64,000 nt of DNA from an uncultured Caulobacterales bacterium (GTDB taxonomy: Bacteria > Pseudomonadota > Alphaproteobacteria > Caulobacterales > Caulobacteraceae): the NCBI GenBank assembly GCA_903900155.1, contig CAIUMD010000035.1, positions 1 through 64,000 of the forward strand, in the 5' to 3' direction. Below, piece after piece: positions 61,038-64,000 of the stretch. The position numbers and the translations under genes are program-made. Positions within the stretch are counted from its first letter, which is position 1. The number at the start of each line of letters is the position of its first letter. The notes beneath the pieces were generated by a model. That model was not told the DNA's origin and ran no database searches. It saw only the letters and a program-made list of their open reading frames with translations.

Positions 61038-62113
61038 CCAAGGTTCTCGTCGTCGACGACTCCGCCCTGATGCGTCGGGTTCTGGGCGAAATCTTCCGGG
61101 AGGCCGGCTTCGAGGTCGCCTTCGCCAAGGATGGCGTCGAGGCGCTGGAGCAGACGCACGCGTTCGCGCCAGATGTGGTGACGCTCGATGTGGAAATGCC
61201 GCGGATGGACGGCCTCGCGGCGTTGGACCGGATCATGGTCGAACGCCCCTGTCCGGTGGTCATGGTCTCGTCGCTGACCGGCGAGGGGGCGCAGGCGACG
61301 CTGCAGGCCCTGGAGCTGGGCGCGATCGATTTCGTCCAGAAGCCCGATGGGGCGGTGTCGCTTGCTGTCGACGAACTGGCGCCCGTGCTGATCGAAACCG
61401 TGGCGGCCGCGGCGCGCGTTCGCGTGCGGCGCTCCCATCGCCTGGCCGAGCGGTTGCGGGTGGGGCGGGCAAGCCGGCTCGCGGCCGGTCCGGCGCGCCC
61501 GAGGCGCTCGCGGGTGACGGCCGCGATGGGGAACGGGACCGAAGGCCTGGTGATCATCGGCGCCTCCACAGGCGGGCCGCCGGCGTTGGACGCGGTGCTC
61601 TCTGTCCTGCCCGAAGATTTCCCCTGGGCGGTGTTGGTGGCCCAGCATATGCCGGCGACCTTCACCGGCTCCCTGGCCACGCGTCTTGACCAGTTCTGCG
61701 CCTTGCCGGTGCTGGAGGTCACGCGCCCGACGCCGATCCTACCTGGCCAGGTTCACATCGCGCGCGGCGGCGCCGACATGATCGTCAGCCGACGGGCCGA
61801 GGGGCTGTTGGCCCTGCCGGCGCCGGCCAGCCGCGACCACCGTTGGCATCCCAGCGTCGATCGCCTGATGGCCAGCGCCATGGAGCATATGCCGGCCGAG
61901 CGGCTGGTCGGCGTCCTGATGACCGGCATGGGCGACGACGGCGCCCGGACCATGACCGCCCTGCGCGCGGCGGGCGGGCGCACGATCGCCGAGGCCGAGG
62001 AGACGGCCGTGGTCTGGGGCATGCCCGGCGAGCTGGTGAGGGCCGCGGGCGCGGTCGCCGTCGAGCCGCTGGACGCCATTGGCGAGCGGCTGATCCGCAT
62101 GGTGGGGTCATGA
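61034..62113 (+). CDS. cheB: Chemotaxis protein-glutamate methylesterase CheB
   Basis: A 359-residue methylesterase/deamidase with an N-terminal receiver (Asp52 in LDVEMPRMDG, Lys in VQKPDG) and C-terminal CheB domain with catalytic Ser178 (IGASTGGPP), His205 (AQHMP) and the aspartate in GMGDDG (Asp301-302). It demethylates receptor glutamates when phosphorylated by CheA. GTG start overlaps the cheW stop; the cheR start overlaps its own stop (ATGA). Confidence 0.95.
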   Translation: MTKVLVVDDSALMRRVLGEIFREAGFEVAFAKDGVEALEQTHAFAPDVVTLDVEMPRMDGLAALDRIMVERPCPVVMVSSLTGEGAQATLQALELGAIDFVQKPDGAVSLAVDELAPVLIETVAAAARVRVRRSHRLAERLRVGRASRLAAGPARPRRSRVTAAMGNGTEGLVIIGASTGGPPALDAVLSVLPEDFPWAVLVAQHMPATFTGSLATRLDQFCALPVLEVTRPTPILPGQVHIARGGADMIVSRRAEGLLALPAPASRDHRWHPSVDRLMASAMEHMPAERLVGVLMTGMGDDGARTMTALRAAGGRTIAEAEETAVVWGMPGELVRAAGAVAVEPLDAIGERLIRMVGS

Positions 62114-62952
62114 GCCAGCCGCTCCTGTCCGACGACGACCTGCAGCGGCTGAGCGAGTTCCTCTATCGCCAGACCGGCATGCTGTTTGGTCCGGCCAAGC
62201 GCTATTACATCGAGCGCCGCGTGGCCGACCGCATGGCCGCCGCGGGGGCCGGCGGCTTTGGAGCCTATTTTGCGGTGTTGCGCGCCGATGCGCGTGAGCG
62301 CGAGGCCCTGATCAACGCCTTCACCGTCAACGAGACCTATTTCTACCGGGAGGAGCACCAGCTGGCGTGCCTGAGCGGCGAGCTGCTGCCCGACTTGATC
62401 CGGGGGCGCACGCCGGGCGACAAGGTCCGTATCTGGTCAGCGCCGTGCTCGACGGGCGAGGAAGCCTATTCGATCGCGATCTGGCTGCTCGAGAACTGGC
62501 GCATGGTCGACGCCTACAATGTCGAGATCATCGGCTCGGACATCGACACCCGGGCCCTGGAGGATGCGCGCGCCGGCTTCTATGGCGAGCGGGCGCTGTC
62601 GCGGTTGCCGGAGGCGCTGAAAGGCGCCTACTTCGAAACCGCCAAGCGTCATCATCGCTGGCGGATCATCGAGGATCTGCGGGAGTCGGTGACCTTCACC
62701 CCGGCCAATCTGGTCGACGCGGCGAGCCTTGCGGCTCAAGGGCTGTTCGACGTCATCTTCTGCCGCAACGTCCTGATCTATTTCGACGACGCCTCGCGGC
62801 TGACCGCGGCCAACAATCTCTATGATCGCCTCGCGGCGGGCGGCTATCTCTGCCTGGGCCATACGGAGTCGATGAACCGGATCAGCGAGCGCTTCGTCAC
62901 CCGGCGGTTTGCCGACGCGATCGTCTATCAGCGCCCGGAGCAGGGGCCATGA
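62110..62952 (+). CDS. cheR: Chemotaxis protein methyltransferase CheR
   Basis: A 280-residue SAM-dependent methyltransferase that methylates receptor glutamates. The N-terminal helical domain (LSEFLYRQTGMLFGPAKRYYIERRV) is followed by INAFTVNETYFYRE, the SAM motif VRIWSAPCSTGEEAYSIA and FCRNVLIYFD. Start at ATG 62110 overlaps the cheB stop; the much longer frame from 61843 is within cheB. The cheA start overlaps its stop. Confidence 0.95.
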   Translation: MSQPLLSDDDLQRLSEFLYRQTGMLFGPAKRYYIERRVADRMAAAGAGGFGAYFAVLRADAREREALINAFTVNETYFYREEHQLACLSGELLPDLIRGRTPGDKVRIWSAPCSTGEEAYSIAIWLLENWRMVDAYNVEIIGSDIDTRALEDARAGFYGERALSRLPEALKGAYFETAKRHHRWRIIEDLRESVTFTPANLVDAASLAAQGLFDVIFCRNVLIYFDDASRLTAANNLYDRLAAGGYLCLGHTESMNRISERFVTRRFADAIVYQRPEQGP

Positions 62953-64000
62953 ACGAGGACCTGCTCGACCACTTCCTGGTCGAAGGCCGCGAGCTAACGG
63001 CTCAGGCCAGCCAGGACCTGGCGGCGTTGATCCGCGCCCCGTCGGACAAGGCCCTGCTCGATCGCGCCTTTCGCGCCGTCCATACCCTCAAGGGCTCGAC
63101 CGGCCTCTTCGATCTCGCGCCCATGGGGCGGGTGCTGCACGCGGCCGAGGACCAGCTGGGGGCCGTGCGGCGCGACGGGCTCGCCGATGTGGGCTTGCTT
63201 TCGGCTCTGATCGCGGTGGTCGACCAGGTCGACGCCTGGCTGGACGATCTGGAACGCACCGGCGCCTTGCCCGCGACGGCGCCAGGCGTCAGCGCGCGGC
63301 TGATGGCGGGGCTGGCGGGGGCGCAAACCTTGGATGGCATGCTTGCGCCGGGCGAGGGCGACGCGGTGGCCATCCGCTATACGCCCCACGCCAACGCCTA
63401 TTTCTCCGGTGACGATCCGGTCGCCATCATCAAGGCCGTGCCGGGGCTGGCGGACCTCAAGGTTTCGCCGCGCGAGCCGTTCGGGGACCTGGCGCGCTAT
63501 GACCCCTTCACCTGCAACCTGGTGATCGAGGCCATCTCGCTGGAAAGCCGCGCCGAGGTCGAGGCGGCGCTGCGCTGGGTCAAGGACCAGGTCGCGCTGT
63601 CGGCGACGGTGCGGCCGGCGCCCAGTCTTTCGGAGGCCGCGGCGGCCGGCGAGATGGATGGCGGCGAGATCGAAGGTTCGATCCGGACCGTCCGGGTGGA
63701 GGCTGCGCGTGTCGATCGCCTGGCCGATCTGGCCAGCGAACTGGTGATCGCCAAATCGGGCCTGTCCGATCTTGTCGATCAGATCGAGCAACTGCCCGGC
63801 GGTCGCGCCGCGGCCCAGGCCCTGCGCGCCCAGCAAGCCAGGATGGACCGCCTGGTCGGCGATCTCCACGCCACGGTCGGCAAGGTTCGGCTGACGCCCC
63901 TGGCCCCGCTCTTCGGGCGCTTCCCCCGGCTGGCGCGCGAGATCGCCAGATCGCTCGGCAAGACCATGACCTTCGAAATCGAAGGCGGCGAGATCGAGGT
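62949..64000 (+). CDS. cheA: Chemotaxis histidine kinase CheA (partial, runs off window)
   Basis: The first 350 residues of CheA are present. The HPt domain has the phosphorylatable His45 (FRAVHTLKGSTGLF). A second, receiver-binding or P2-like region follows (about 120-230), then the dimerisation domain begins (SIRTVRVEAARVDRLADLASELVIAKSGL). The kinase and CheW-like domains lie beyond the window. ATG 62949 overlaps the cheR stop (ATGA), so it is the last visible gene of this operon. Confidence 0.93.
   Translation, partial: MNEDLLDHFLVEGRELTAQASQDLAALIRAPSDKALLDRAFRAVHTLKGSTGLFDLAPMGRVLHAAEDQLGAVRRDGLADVGLLSALIAVVDQVDAWLDDLERTGALPATAPGVSARLMAGLAGAQTLDGMLAPGEGDAVAIRYTPHANAYFSGDDPVAIIKAVPGLADLKVSPREPFGDLARYDPFTCNLVIEAISLESRAEVEAALRWVKDQVALSATVRPAPSLSEAAAAGEMDGGEIEGSIRTVRVEAARVDRLADLASELVIAKSGLSDLVDQIEQLPGGRAAAQALRAQQARMDRLVGDLHATVGKVRLTPLAPLFGRFPRLAREIARSLGKTMTFEIEGGEIE

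Overview
The window looks like chromosome from a Caulobacter-type alphaproteobacterium. GC content is very high with strong third-position GC bias. It carries a close match to the cell-cycle adaptor CpdR, many GGDEF/EAL, two-component and chemotaxis genes, large TonB-dependent receptors with ECF sigma/FecR partners, and several palindromic intergenic repeats. No transposase, phage gene, rRNA or CRISPR array was seen.

Layout. 1-7030 is central metabolism: two small hypothetical genes, a class I DAHP synthase behind what reads as a complete transcription attenuator (leader peptide with a Phe-Trp-Tyr-Phe-Ser-Tyr run, mutually exclusive hairpins and a terminator), then the ethylmalonyl-CoA pathway pair crotonyl-CoA carboxylase/reductase and ethylmalonyl-CoA mutase with a crotonase paralogue between them. 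7068-23547 is mixed: two VapBC modules with palindromic operators, an MFS exporter, an extensin-like protein, an SRPBCC protein, an SDR, a hybrid histidine kinase, an aminotransferase, a GlsB-like protein, a GGDEF-EAL protein, TypA/BipA, a probable small RNA, a TonB-like protein, N-formylglutamate amidohydrolase and CpdR. tRNA-Val(GAC) follows.

23867-34679 is an accessory block of oxidoreductases (aldo/keto reductase, Gfo/Idh/MocA, pirin, quinone oxidoreductase, zinc alcohol dehydrogenase, metallo-beta-lactamase fold hydrolase, MFS transporter, BdcA-like SDR) with two LysR regulators. 34806-54930 is an outer-membrane scavenging region. Two copies of the same gene order (ECF sigma, FecR, TonB-dependent receptor with an STN signalling domain, PhoD-type phosphatase) flank a GH106 alpha-L-rhamnosidase, a DUF4861 protein and an alpha/beta hydrolase. 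This suggests substrate-induced uptake of phosphate-bearing or rhamnose-rich polymers. 54964-57458 holds a divergent amidase/P1-peptidase pair.

57670-64000 is a tightly overlapping chemosensory operon: a soluble MCP with two signalling tips, a triple-CheW protein, CheB, CheR and the start of CheA, which runs off the end. The strongest signals beyond routine annotation are the aromatic-amino-acid attenuator (845-987), the duplicated sigma-FecR-receptor-phosphatase module, the unusual chemoreceptor/CheW architecture and the small-RNA candidate at about 20808-20891.
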